64,000 nt of DNA from Phycisphaerales bacterium PN19_bin_20 (GTDB lineage Bacteria; Planctomycetota; Phycisphaerae; Phycisphaerales; UBA1924), in the NCBI GenBank assembly GCA_021173225.1, contig JAJOLK010000009.1, positions 1 to 64,000 on the forward strand, read 5' to 3'. Positions 8,293 through 15,792 of this stretch are shown here, in pieces (within the stretch, counting starts at the first letter, position 1; each line of letters starts with the position of its first letter). The notes beneath the pieces were generated by a model. That model worked only from the letters and a program-made list of their open reading frames with translations. It did not search any database and was not told where the DNA came from. Both the position numbers and the translations under genes were made by a program.

Positions 8293-9444
8293 CTACTTAA
8301 ACACCACCGCTGGCTCCAGCGTCAGCACGCGCGACAGGCTCACCACCGCCGCCAGCACGCAGCACGCCAGCACGCCCACGCCCGCAATCACCGGAACCTG
8401 CCAGACCATCTTGAAGGCGAGCTGCCCATCGCTGCCGGCAACGTGCCCGTTGATCGCCGCCATTCCCACGCCCAGCCCAAAGCCGATGAGCCCCGCCACC
8501 AGCGCCTGGACCACCACCATGCCCACAACCCGCCCGTTGGTTGTGCCCATCGCCTTAAGTGCCGCGAACGCACGGCTGTTCTCGGTCACAAACGTGTAGA
8601 GCAGCAGGCCAGAGACCAGCGCCCCAATCACAAACCCCAGCGCGATGGTGATGCCAAAGTTGATCAGAATCCCGGTTTGGATTAGCACATACCAGGTGCT
8701 CAGCCGCGCAAACTGCGGACCGGTGTAGACCGCAAGGCCCGTCTCGCTTCGGATCGCCTCGGCGACCTGCGCGGGGTCGTGGCCCTCGGCCACCTTGACC
8801 AGCACGTATTGAAGCGTCTTGCGCTCGGGCGGGGCGATCTTCAACGCCCGGGAGTATGTTGTGTAGATCGTCGGCTCCCAGAAGAACTCCGCCGTCTTGC
8901 GGTACAGGCCCGTGACCTCGACCTCATGATCGTTGATATCCAGGCGGCTGCCGATGGCCAGCGCCGGCGCGCTCGTATCACGCCTGGCCCGCAGCAAGCC
9001 CGTCAGGTCGCGCTGATCGACGAAGACGCCGCGGTCGCGCCGCAGGTCGGCCAGCTCGCCCTCGGCCATGCCCGGCGGCGCGCCGATGAGCGTGCCGTCA
9101 TCGAGGCCCACCAGGCGGATGGCCTGGATGGTGCCGTCGGGCAGCCGTGCGATCAACCCACCGACGAACATCGGCACGCCCCATGAGACGCCCTGCACGC
9201 CGCGGACGCGCTGGAGCTGCGTGTCGGTCATCCGCTTGAAGTCGATGGTGACCTCGACTTGCGGGTCCATGACCCACAAGTCCGCCTGGGCGGTATCGCG
9301 GACCCACGCGCCGGCCCGCATCGCATAGCCGGTGAAGATCGACGCCTGCTGCGCGATCATCATCGAGGCAAAGCTCAGCCCGATGATCAGCGCGAAGAAC
9401 TTCATCTTGTCACCCACCAGCATCTGGATCGCAACGCCGATCAT
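8293..9444 (-). CDS. ABC transporter permease, FtsX/MacB-like (DevC type), copy 1
   Basis: The product is 383 aa: an N-terminal membrane helix (MLVGDKMKFFALIIGLSFASM), a large extracytoplasmic domain, and three C-terminal helices from about residue 255, ending LEPAVVFK. That is the FtsX/MacB topology. The start at 9444 forms a TCAT (ATGA) 4-bp overlap with the stop of the upstream TetR gene and has AAGGGTGG just before it. A longer reading frame reaching 9684 only retraces the TetR gene and is not used. The protein is clearly paralogous to the permease at 10389-11600: both begin with a MLVGD-K motif, share QQASIF, and end LEPA[VI]VFK. Confidence 0.9.
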   Translation of the reverse strand: MIGVAIQMLVGDKMKFFALIIGLSFASMMIAQQASIFTGYAMRAGAWVRDTAQADLWVMDPQVEVTIDFKRMTDTQLQRVRGVQGVSWGVPMFVGGLIARLPDGTIQAIRLVGLDDGTLIGAPPGMAEGELADLRRDRGVFVDQRDLTGLLRARRDTSAPALAIGSRLDINDHEVEVTGLYRKTAEFFWEPTIYTTYSRALKIAPPERKTLQYVLVKVAEGHDPAQVAEAIRSETGLAVYTGPQFARLSTWYVLIQTGILINFGITIALGFVIGALVSGLLLYTFVTENSRAFAALKAMGTTNGRVVGMVVVQALVAGLIGFGLGVGMAAINGHVAGSDGQLAFKMVWQVPVIAGVGVLACCVLAAVVSLSRVLTLEPAVVFK

Positions 9445-10253
9445 GAGGCACCACCCTTCTGCGTGGCTTGCGAGAGGGCCGACGTATGGGCCGACGTATG
9501 GGCGGTTGTGGCCGCCGCCTTTTGTTCGAGGCCCTTGGCCGCCCACTCTTGAGCAAAGACCCGCGCGGTGTGGGCTTGGTCGCTGACCATCCCGCGTATC
9601 AGCGCCTCGCGCATCAGGTCTCCGGCGGCGTGATAGTCGCCCATCGGCGGCGCAGAGGGGTCGCCCTCGAAGGTGATGTAGCACGCCGCCACCCCGTGCA
9701 GGCCAGCCCAGAACGTCTGCGCGACGCCCCAGTGGTCCGTCAGCCCAGGCCTGAGCATCCCGGCATCGATCGCCTCACGCGCGCATTGCGCCAAAAACGC
9801 ATACCCGTTGCACTGCGGGTTGTCGAAGTGCGCCAGCTCCTCGGCCGTCGGCGCAACCTCACGCGGAGTGCGGGTCATGAACATCAGCTCGTACTGACGC
9901 GGGTGCGCGCGGGCAAAGTCAAGGTACCCACGCCCCATCTTGACAATCCGCGCCAGCGGGTCAGGCTCGCCTGCGCTCAAGTCACGCAGCGAGGTCTCGA
10001 ACCTCTGCATGTCGTGCTTGCACAGCTCGACGAACAGCTCGGCCTTGTCCTTGAAGTGCACGTACAACGCCCCGGGCGTGTACTCAACCGCCTCGGCGAT
10101 CTGACGCATCGTCACCTGCTCGTACCCGCGCAGCACGAACAGCTCGCGCGCGGCGTTGAGGATCAGGTCCTGAACCTCGTGCTTCTCGCGTGCTCGCCGG
10201 TCAGGAGGGGCCATGGTGCGGTCCAGGAACAGTGGGGACACAGTGAACGTCAT
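9441..10253 (-). CDS. TetR/AcrR-family transcriptional regulator (WHG-type C-terminal domain)
   Basis: The product is 270 aa. The N-terminal DNA-binding domain shows the family pattern ILNAARELFVLRGYEQVTMR, then IAEAVEYTPGALYVHFKDK (helix-turn-helix). The C-terminal part contains FWAGLHGVAA, typical of the WHG ligand-binding subgroup. The stop codon overlaps the start of the exporter permease, so it is the first gene of that operon and probably its repressor. A 23-bp palindrome at 10289-10311 is the likely operator. The start is uncertain: 10253 is used and ATG at 10214 is possible. Residues near the C-terminus include a duplicated AHTS from a 12-nt repeat (about 9480-9506). Confidence 0.9.
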   Translation of the reverse strand: MTFTVSPLFLDRTMAPPDRRAREKHEVQDLILNAARELFVLRGYEQVTMRQIAEAVEYTPGALYVHFKDKAELFVELCKHDMQRFETSLRDLSAGEPDPLARIVKMGRGYLDFARAHPRQYELMFMTRTPREVAPTAEELAHFDNPQCNGYAFLAQCAREAIDAGMLRPGLTDHWGVAQTFWAGLHGVAACYITFEGDPSAPPMGDYHAAGDLMREALIRGMVSDQAHTARVFAQEWAAKGLEQKAAATTAHTSAHTSALSQATQKGGAS

Positions 10254-10264
10254 TTAGCGGATGA

Positions 10265-10311
10265 ACGGTACTCAGCATCAAACGTTCCGTCAATGAACTT
10301 TGTTCATTGAC
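10265..10311 (-). promoter_or_regulatory. Promoter with a perfect palindromic operator for the TetR-permease operon
   Basis: GTCAATGAAC (10289-10298) and GTTCATTGAC (10302-10311) form a perfect 10-bp inverted repeat around TTT. On the minus strand its end supplies TTGACG (10288-10293) as a -35; 17 nt on is TACCGT (10265-10270), a fair -10. The operator therefore overlaps the -35. TetR-family dimers typically bind such palindromes next to their own gene, so autorepression is inferred. Confidence 0.75.
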
Positions 10312-10388
10312 TGATTGATCTTCACAAAACCCAGTGTTATCAGACGTAAAATGGGCGATCTGCCTATCAAAATACCCACAACAGGTGT

Positions 10389-11600
10389 TTATTTGAACAC
10401 GATAGCCGGCTCAAGCCGAACGACCTTGATGATGCTCAGGAGGCTGGCGAGGACGCAGATGATGGTGATGGCGGCGGCGGTGATGCCGAGGGTTTCTGGG
10501 AGCAGGCGGAAGGCCAGCTCGCTGTTCTTGGCGAGAATGGCGAAGCCCGATGCGGCACCGACGCCCAGCCCGTAGCCGACGAGCCCGACGATGACCGATT
10601 GCAGCAGGATCATCCCGAGCATGCGCCGGTTGGTGACGCCCATGGCCTTCAGCGCGCCGAACTGGCGGATGTTGTCGCTGGTGAACTGGTAGAAGGTCTG
10701 CCCGGCGATGGCGGTCCCGACGAGGAAGCCCAGCACGACCGCGATCCCGAAGTTGATGGGGATGCCGGTGAACTTCATGAAGTACACGACGGTCTTCCAG
10801 GAGAACTCGCTGGGCGTGAGGGCGAGTAGGCCGGTCTCACGCTCGATGCGCGCGGCGAGAGCCTTGATGTGCTCGGCGGCGAGCGCCGGGTCGGCGGGCT
10901 TGTCTTTGGCCTCAACACAGACAAAGCTCATGAGCCGCCGCTCGCGCGGGGCGAAGCTCGTGGCCCGGCTGTAGGTGGTGTAGATCACCGGCTGGCTCTG
11001 AAATGTGCGCTGAACGCGGCAGATGCCCACGACGATGGCGCGTTTGTCGTTGAGCTCAAGCACATCTCCGACCTTGAGCGGGTTGGTTTTGGGCTTGCCC
11101 TTTTCGTCGAGCACGGGCTTGCCCTCGGCGTCCAGCACCGGGCGGGCCAGGCGGCCCCTAGCGCCGACTTGATCGACGATGACCCCGTCGGCCTGGCGGA
11201 GGTCAGAGAGTGTGCCCGTGACCATGTTGGGCGGCCCGCCGGTGAGCGAGGCGTCATCGATCCCGATGACGTTGCAGTTCTGGAAGGTCCCGTCGGGCAG
11301 GCGGGCGCGGATGATGCCTTTGTAGAGCGGGACGGCCCACTGCACGCCCTCGACGCCGCGGACGCGGTAGAGGCGTGTGTCTTGCATGGGTTTGGTGTCG
11401 TCGATGAACTGGACCTTGCGGTCCATGACCCAGAGGTCTGGGTAGCCGGTGTCGGTGATGAACCCGAAGGTGCGCGTCATCAGCCCCACGAAGATCGAGG
11501 CCTGCTGGGTAATGAGCATGGCGGCGAAGGCGATGCCCAGGATGATGCCAAGGTACTTGGCCCTGTCACCGACGAGCATCTTGATAGCGACAAAGTTCAT
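10389..11600 (-). CDS. ABC transporter permease, FtsX/MacB-like (DevC type), copy 2
   Basis: The product is 403 aa with the same layout as the permease at 8293-9444: one N-terminal helix (KYLGIILGIAFAAMLITQQ), a soluble domain to about residue 265, then three helices and the ending LEPAIVFK. The soluble domain is longer than in copy 1, with a Lys/Pro-rich insertion (GKPVLDEKGKPKTNPLKVGD). No ATPase gene is adjacent. It lies between two TetR genes, 90 nt downstream of the CecR-like regulator. It could form a heterodimer with copy 1 using the shared ATPase, or an independently controlled alternative permease. Confidence 0.9.
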   Translation of the reverse strand: MNFVAIKMLVGDRAKYLGIILGIAFAAMLITQQASIFVGLMTRTFGFITDTGYPDLWVMDRKVQFIDDTKPMQDTRLYRVRGVEGVQWAVPLYKGIIRARLPDGTFQNCNVIGIDDASLTGGPPNMVTGTLSDLRQADGVIVDQVGARGRLARPVLDAEGKPVLDEKGKPKTNPLKVGDVLELNDKRAIVVGICRVQRTFQSQPVIYTTYSRATSFAPRERRLMSFVCVEAKDKPADPALAAEHIKALAARIERETGLLALTPSEFSWKTVVYFMKFTGIPINFGIAVVLGFLVGTAIAGQTFYQFTSDNIRQFGALKAMGVTNRRMLGMILLQSVIVGLVGYGLGVGAASGFAILAKNSELAFRLLPETLGITAAAITIICVLASLLSIIKVVRLEPAIVFK

Positions 11601-11690
11601 GGTGGGCTCTACGGGTCAGCGGTGTTTGCGGGTCGGTTGCGTCTGGGGCTCGGTCGAAGCTAGGCGGGGGTGCCGCGCTGAGCGGGTTGT

Positions 11691-12449
11691 TCAGGGGGAC
11701 CGCTGCTCTCGAACTGGTTCGCCGAAACCGCTCGCACACAGGCCGTTAAGGCCGGCGAGTGAGAACGCAGCGATGTGGCGGGCCAGCTCAACGTGGGCCT
11801 GAGGGGATGAGAGGTCTACCGACGTCAGGCGGGTGATGACGCTGGAGCAGTGCTTGAAGAACAGCACCTGCGCGACCAAGGCGTAGCTGGCCAGAGGCAC
11901 ACGATGGTAACTCGGGTCGCAGCCAAGCAGCGTCGCAATCGCCCGGCGGTTGGCCTCGTGCTGCGGGCGGATGAAGCGGGTGACCATCTCGTAAAGCGTG
12001 CTGGTGGGCTCAACCATCTCGCGCATCATGATCTCGAAGAGCCAGTGCGGCTTACTGGGGCCCAAAGACCGCTCGGCCAAGCCTTGGATCGAGTCGGTAC
12101 GCACCGCGCGGGCTCGGTCGGCGTTCTGCGGACCAGCCGTCGGCGCTGCGTGCGCGCCGGTGGAGGCGAGCAAACAGGCGTAGCCCTCGGTGACGAGGGC
12201 GCTGTAAAGCCCGCGTTTGCCCCCGAAGTAGTAGTTGACGGCCGCGAGCTTGACCCCGGCGGCATCGGCGATGTCGCGGACTGTGGCATCCGCGAAGCCG
12301 TCGCGTGCGAACAACGGCCCGGCGGCGTCGATCAGGCGCTCGCGTGCGGGGTCGTCGCTGGTAGTGTGCGCGGGCTCGGCCGCGAGGTTGGGGTGACACT
12401 CGACGGGCGAGGATTCAGGTGCTTCAGCATGCCGGCGCCCCGCGAACAT
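11691..12449 (-). CDS. TetR-family regulator of the CecR/YbiH (DUF1956) type
   Basis: The product is 252 aa. The helix-turn-helix ends in AAVNYYFGGKRGLYSAL, the NYxFGGK-x-GLY signature characteristic of the CecR/YbiH subgroup, whose C-terminal domain spans roughly residues 120-240. In Escherichia coli, CecR controls the YbhGFSR ABC exporter (HlyD-type adaptor, ATPase, two permeases). The same regulator type lying next to an adaptor/ATPase/two-permease set supports a functional link. The start at 12449 is fixed by a promoter whose -10 ends 6 nt upstream, so the mRNA is probably leaderless. The following permease is likely cotranscribed. Confidence 0.9.
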   Translation of the reverse strand: MFAGRRHAEAPESSPVECHPNLAAEPAHTTSDDPARERLIDAAGPLFARDGFADATVRDIADAAGVKLAAVNYYFGGKRGLYSALVTEGYACLLASTGAHAAPTAGPQNADRARAVRTDSIQGLAERSLGPSKPHWLFEIMMREMVEPTSTLYEMVTRFIRPQHEANRRAIATLLGCDPSYHRVPLASYALVAQVLFFKHCSSVITRLTSVDLSSPQAHVELARHIAAFSLAGLNGLCASGFGEPVREQRSP

Positions 12450-12483
12450 TGACCGACCTTATCAAACGGATGTTTGAAGTCAA
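12450..12483 (-). promoter_or_regulatory. Leaderless promoter whose 16-nt spacer is a palindromic operator (CecR-like gene)
   Basis: Minus-strand order: TTGACT (12478-12483), TCAAACATCCGTTTGA (12462-12477), TAAGGT (12456-12461), CGGTCA, then ATG at 12449. The 16-nt spacer is an inverted repeat with 6-bp perfect arms (TCAAAC/GTTTGA). A regulator bound here would directly block RNA polymerase. Transcription expected about 7 nt after the -10 would start at the ATG itself. Confidence 0.8.
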
Positions 12484-12600
12484 CCGGGTTCTCGGGCTTG
12501 ATTTCCAGGGGCCCGCGCGCGGAGATTAGCAAACTGCGCGGGCTGTGCCGCCTGCAGGGCACAGAACTGAGGGGTCTAAAGCCCAGGACGAGTCTTTGGT

Positions 12601-12630
12601 TTGTTGAGCGGGCCCGCCCGATTCGATACT
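12601..12630 (+). promoter_or_regulatory. Candidate leaderless promoter of the PilZ gene
   Basis: GATACT at 12625-12630 lies exactly 6 nt before ATG at 12637. TTGTTG at 12601-12606 gives an 18-nt spacer. No Shine-Dalgarno sequence is present. Confidence 0.55.
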
Positions 12631-12636
12631 TGGACG

Positions 12637-13044
12637 ATGATGGGAAACGACCACCGCAGCCAGGAGCAGGTTCAGTCGGCCCGCAAGGCGGCGCTTGGCA
12701 AGCGGCAGTTTGGGCGTCTGAAGTGCACGATGGCGCACTGCACTCTGGGTGAGATTCAGGACATCTCGGCGGGCGGGATGCGGGTCATGGCGCGGAGTCG
12801 TCCGGTGATCGGGCAGACTATCGAGACGGTGCTGCTGACCCAGCACGGGGCGCTGCCGATCAAGTGCAGCGTGCGCTGGTGCAAGCGTGTGCGGTTCTTC
12901 TGGTACGAGCTTGGGGTGATGTTCAGCGAGGTCGATGCGCCGACGCGGCGTGTGATCAGCGAGTTTGCGCGGATTGCCGCGGACGGCGAGATGGTCCGCA
13001 GCGAGGTGACGGGTTGGATCGACGAGCACAAGCGGGCGGGGTGA
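12637..13044 (+). CDS. PilZ-domain protein (c-di-GMP receptor)
   Basis: The product is 135 aa, essentially a single PilZ domain. The two binding motifs are visible: RxxxR as RQFGR near residue 27 and D/NxSxxG as DISAGG near residue 46, followed by the beta-barrel strands (IKCSVRWCKRVRFFWYELGVMF). It should bind cyclic di-GMP and act by protein contact. Start at 12637 (tandem ATGs at 12637 and 12640) follows the promoter position; an in-frame TTG at 12601 would place the promoter inside the gene. The window also encodes a c-di-GMP synthase candidate (48802-50466) and an HD-GYP hydrolase (33551-34639). Confidence 0.88.
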   Translation: MMGNDHRSQEQVQSARKAALGKRQFGRLKCTMAHCTLGEIQDISAGGMRVMARSRPVIGQTIETVLLTQHGALPIKCSVRWCKRVRFFWYELGVMFSEVDAPTRRVISEFARIAADGEMVRSEVTGWIDEHKRAG

Positions 13045-13138
13045 GCCTTGCGCGGGTGTGGGCGTGTGTCGACCTCTCGTAGACGTTCCGCCTGTGCTCG
13101 AGCCGAGGCACCAGCACCAACAGTTGACTTTCTTACCC

Positions 13139-13190
13139 GGCGTGGCGTGGCGTGGCGCGGCGGCGCAGCGCAGCGCATCGTGGCGTGGCG
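13139..13190. repeat. GTGGC simple repeats between convergent genes
   Basis: Several 5-nt GTGGC/GCGGC/GCAGC units in series occupy the gap between the convergent pilZ-like and ugd genes. No terminator hairpin with a T-tract is evident there. Confidence 0.45.
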
Positions 13191-13230
13191 GTGCTGGGCA
13201 GGTCTGGGCGGCCGGGATGGGCTGGGTGCG

Positions 13231-14586
13231 TCAGGCCGGCTTGACGCTGGCGCGGCCGACGGAGTGGTACGCGAAGCCGCGCTCTTTCATCTGGGCGGGG
13301 CGGTAGAGGTTGCGGCCGTCGAGGATGACGCGGTGCTTCATGGTCTGCCCGAGCTTGTCGAAGTCGGGGCTCTTGAAGTCGTCCCAGTCGGTCGAGATCA
13401 CCAGCGCGTCGGCGTCCTTGGCGCAGGCGTACATGTCGTCAACGATGGTGACGGCAGAGCCGAGCTCGTGGCGCGCGTTGTCGTTGGCGACGGGATCAAA
13501 GGCCACCACCTTGGCGCCGTAGCCCAGAGCCTTGCGCATCAGCGTGACGGCGGGCGCCTCGCGGATGTCGTCGGTCTTGGGCTTGAAGGCGATGCCCCAG
13601 AAGGCGATGGTTTTGCCCGCGAGCCCGCCTGCGCCCTGCTTGGCGTTGAAGTGCGCCAGAAGCTTGTCAAAGAAGCGTTCACGCTGGCGCTGGTTGACCT
13701 CGTGCACGGCCTTTGAGAGCTGTGTAGGCACGCCCTTGGTCTCGCCCATCATGATGCAGGCGAGCGTGTCCTTGGGGAAGCACGAGCCGCCGTAACCCAG
13801 GCCGGGGTAGAGGAACTGGTTGCCGATGCGTTTATCGGCGCACATGCCCTCGCGGACCTTGGCGATGTCGGCCCCGTAGGCCTCGCAGAGGTTGGCCATC
13901 TCGTTGATGAAGGAGATCTTGGTGGCGAGGAAGTTGTTGGAGGCGTACTTGACCATCTCTGAGGAGAGGATATCGAGAACGTAGATGGGGTGCCCGTTGC
14001 GGACGAAGGGGTCGTAGAGCTCCTTCATGGCTTCGCCCACCCAGTCGTGCTCAACGCCGCAGACCACGCGGTCGGGCTTGTTGAAGTCATCGATGGCGGC
14101 GCCTTCCTTGAGGAACTCTGGGTTGTTGGCGACTTGGAAGGGGATGTCGGGCCCGACGCGGTCGCGGATGCGCTGCTTGACCATCAGCGTGGTGCCCACA
14201 GGCACGGTGCTCTTGACGACGATGACCTTGGGTTTTTGCGCGGGGCCCAAACGCGTGAGCGCGTCGGCAATGGTGTCTGCGGCGCTGTGGATGTACTTGA
14301 GGTCGGTGTGACCGCGCTCATCGCTGGGGGTGCCGACACAGATGAAAATCATGTCGGCGTCGCGGTGTGCCTCCCACGCATCGGTGGTGAAGTGCAGGCG
14401 ACCGGCGGTGATGTTGTGCTCCATCAGATCGTCGAGCCCCGGCTCGTAGATCGGGCTCTTGCCCTGGCGGAGCTTGGCGACCTTGGCGGCGTCGATGTCC
14501 AGACAGTGGACTTGGTTGCCGGTGTTGGAGAGGCAGACGCCCGTGACAAGACCGACGTACCCGGTTCCGACCATGCTCAGGCGCAT
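13231..14586 (-). CDS. ugd: UDP-glucose 6-dehydrogenase
   Basis: The product is 451 aa, the usual length. It oxidises UDP-glucose to UDP-glucuronate with two NAD+, supplying acidic sugars for exopolysaccharide or lipopolysaccharide. The Rossmann start MVGTGYVGLVTGVCLSNTGN, the central GTPSDERGHTDLKYI segment and the catalytic cysteine motif GYGGSCFPKD (about residues 262-271) are all present. GGAG lies 6 nt before the ATG. It stands alone, convergent with the PilZ gene and divergent from the gene at 14896. Confidence 0.95.
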   Translation of the reverse strand: MRLSMVGTGYVGLVTGVCLSNTGNQVHCLDIDAAKVAKLRQGKSPIYEPGLDDLMEHNITAGRLHFTTDAWEAHRDADMIFICVGTPSDERGHTDLKYIHSAADTIADALTRLGPAQKPKVIVVKSTVPVGTTLMVKQRIRDRVGPDIPFQVANNPEFLKEGAAIDDFNKPDRVVCGVEHDWVGEAMKELYDPFVRNGHPIYVLDILSSEMVKYASNNFLATKISFINEMANLCEAYGADIAKVREGMCADKRIGNQFLYPGLGYGGSCFPKDTLACIMMGETKGVPTQLSKAVHEVNQRQRERFFDKLLAHFNAKQGAGGLAGKTIAFWGIAFKPKTDDIREAPAVTLMRKALGYGAKVVAFDPVANDNARHELGSAVTIVDDMYACAKDADALVISTDWDDFKSPDFDKLGQTMKHRVILDGRNLYRPAQMKERGFAYHSVGRASVKPA

Positions 14587-14895
14587 GCAAGGCTCCTCGT
14601 GACGAACTGGCGTGCTGAATCGGTGGGACGGACTGTACCGCCGACAACCGCGGCCCCGCGAGCCGTGTGCTTATCGGTCCGGATGCGGGCGGACTTGGGC
14701 GTGGGGACCAGTATAGAGGCGAGTTACGGGTTGCCGGGGGGCCGATCCGGAGGTACAACCAATGTGTGGTGCGCGGGTGGGAAGGTGAGGCTGTCGTTTG
14801 AGGTCGGTCGTTAGTGGATTGGTTGTGCGGGGCCCTGGGGCTGGCGCTCGCCTGCGCCGGCGGCACGTTGGTTGCCAGTAGCTTTTAAGCGAAGC

Positions 14896-15744
14896 ATGAA
14901 AACCGGTTCTGACCAGCACGGGTTGAGGTTGGTGGGCGCGGGCCACGAGCCCGGTGATGCCGCGGGACCACAGGTGTCGCGCGCGGGCAACGGTCCAGAT
15001 GTGCGGGTGCCGATTGTGCGGGGGCCGGGCCAGAGGCGTCCCAATGCCAGCGGGCCAGGTGTCAGGGGGCCAAGTGTCAGTGGGCCAGGTGTCACGGGGC
15101 CAAGTGTCAGTGGGCCAGGTGTCAGCAGGCCGAGTGTCGCCGGGCCCTCGCCGATGCTCGCGGCGTTGCGCGTCGCCACGGGCGTTTCGCGCGGGGGCTT
15201 TGCGCCGGTGCGGCGTGGTCAACCTGCTGCCGCGGGCGGCACGGCGAAGCTCACTGAATCACGCCCCCCCACGCCGGCGTTGCTAGGGCCAGCGCCGGTA
15301 CGGCAGGCCGGCGCGGCGGTCGCGCCGGTGCCCGCATCAGCTTCGGCCATGTCGGCGCTGGACCCACGCTGGATCGTGGCGCTGCGGACCCGGAGCCTGC
15401 TGGAGGGCGGCGCGGGGGCGATCATGACGCCGCAGAGCCGGCGCTACATCGTCGAGCTGGCCGACCACCTTGGGCTGCGGGCGTTTGACGCGCACCTGAT
15501 CATCGCAATTGTGCAGGACGGCGCGCGGAGCGGCGCGGGGCCGAGCGACGCAGAGGCGACCCAGCGGCTGGCGATGATCGCGCCGGCGCGATCGGGCGGG
15601 AACCTCTTGGGCGGGGGCCCGGCGGGCTGGAACCTGTTGGGGCGTGGCGAGGGGCGCGGGGCGCTCTGGGTGTATGGCTTTGGTCTGGCGTGCGCAGCGA
15701 TCGCGATGGCCGCGCTGTATGCACGGGTGCTGGGCGTGGCCTGA
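14896..15744 (+). CDS. Unrecognised protein with pentapeptide repeats and a C-terminal membrane helix
   Basis: The product is 282 aa. I do not recognise the family. The N-terminal third is low complexity and contains six or seven G-P-[GS]-V-x pentads encoded by the 15-nt array at 15051-15140. Residues ~150-220 look ordered (LDPRWIVALRTRSLLEGG, then RRYIVELADHLGLRAFDAHL), and the last ~25 residues form a hydrophobic helix, so the protein is probably tail-anchored in a membrane with its bulk in the cytoplasm. ATG at 14896 is chosen; an earlier in-frame start at 14872 is possible. The coding call rests on the ordered C-terminal half and the membrane helix. Confidence 0.6.
   Translation: MKTGSDQHGLRLVGAGHEPGDAAGPQVSRAGNGPDVRVPIVRGPGQRRPNASGPGVRGPSVSGPGVTGPSVSGPGVSRPSVAGPSPMLAALRVATGVSRGGFAPVRRGQPAAAGGTAKLTESRPPTPALLGPAPVRQAGAAVAPVPASASAMSALDPRWIVALRTRSLLEGGAGAIMTPQSRRYIVELADHLGLRAFDAHLIIAIVQDGARSGAGPSDAEATQRLAMIAPARSGGNLLGGGPAGWNLLGRGEGRGALWVYGFGLACAAIAMAALYARVLGVA
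15051..15140 (+). repeat. Six tandem 15-nt repeats inside a coding region
   Basis: Units begin at 15051, 15066, 15081, 15096, 15111 and 15126, with the pattern nGGGCCA[AG]GTGTCAn. They alternate GGCCAGG and GGCCAAG, giving alternating G-P-G-V-x and G-P-S-V-x. A partial seventh unit starts at 15141. There are no spacers, so this is not a CRISPR array. Confidence 0.9.
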
Positions 15745-15792
15745 AGCGTGGGCTGGAGCGTGGGCTGAAACCTGGCCCGAATGGGGCTTGGC

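Noticed and set aside
7299-12483. Genomic island or recently transferred exporter block
   Set aside because: Base composition looks like the neighbouring genes and there is no integrase, tRNA junction or flanking direct repeat.
15051-15140. CRISPR array
   Set aside because: The 15-nt units are contiguous without spacers, lie in frame inside a gene, and no cas gene is present.
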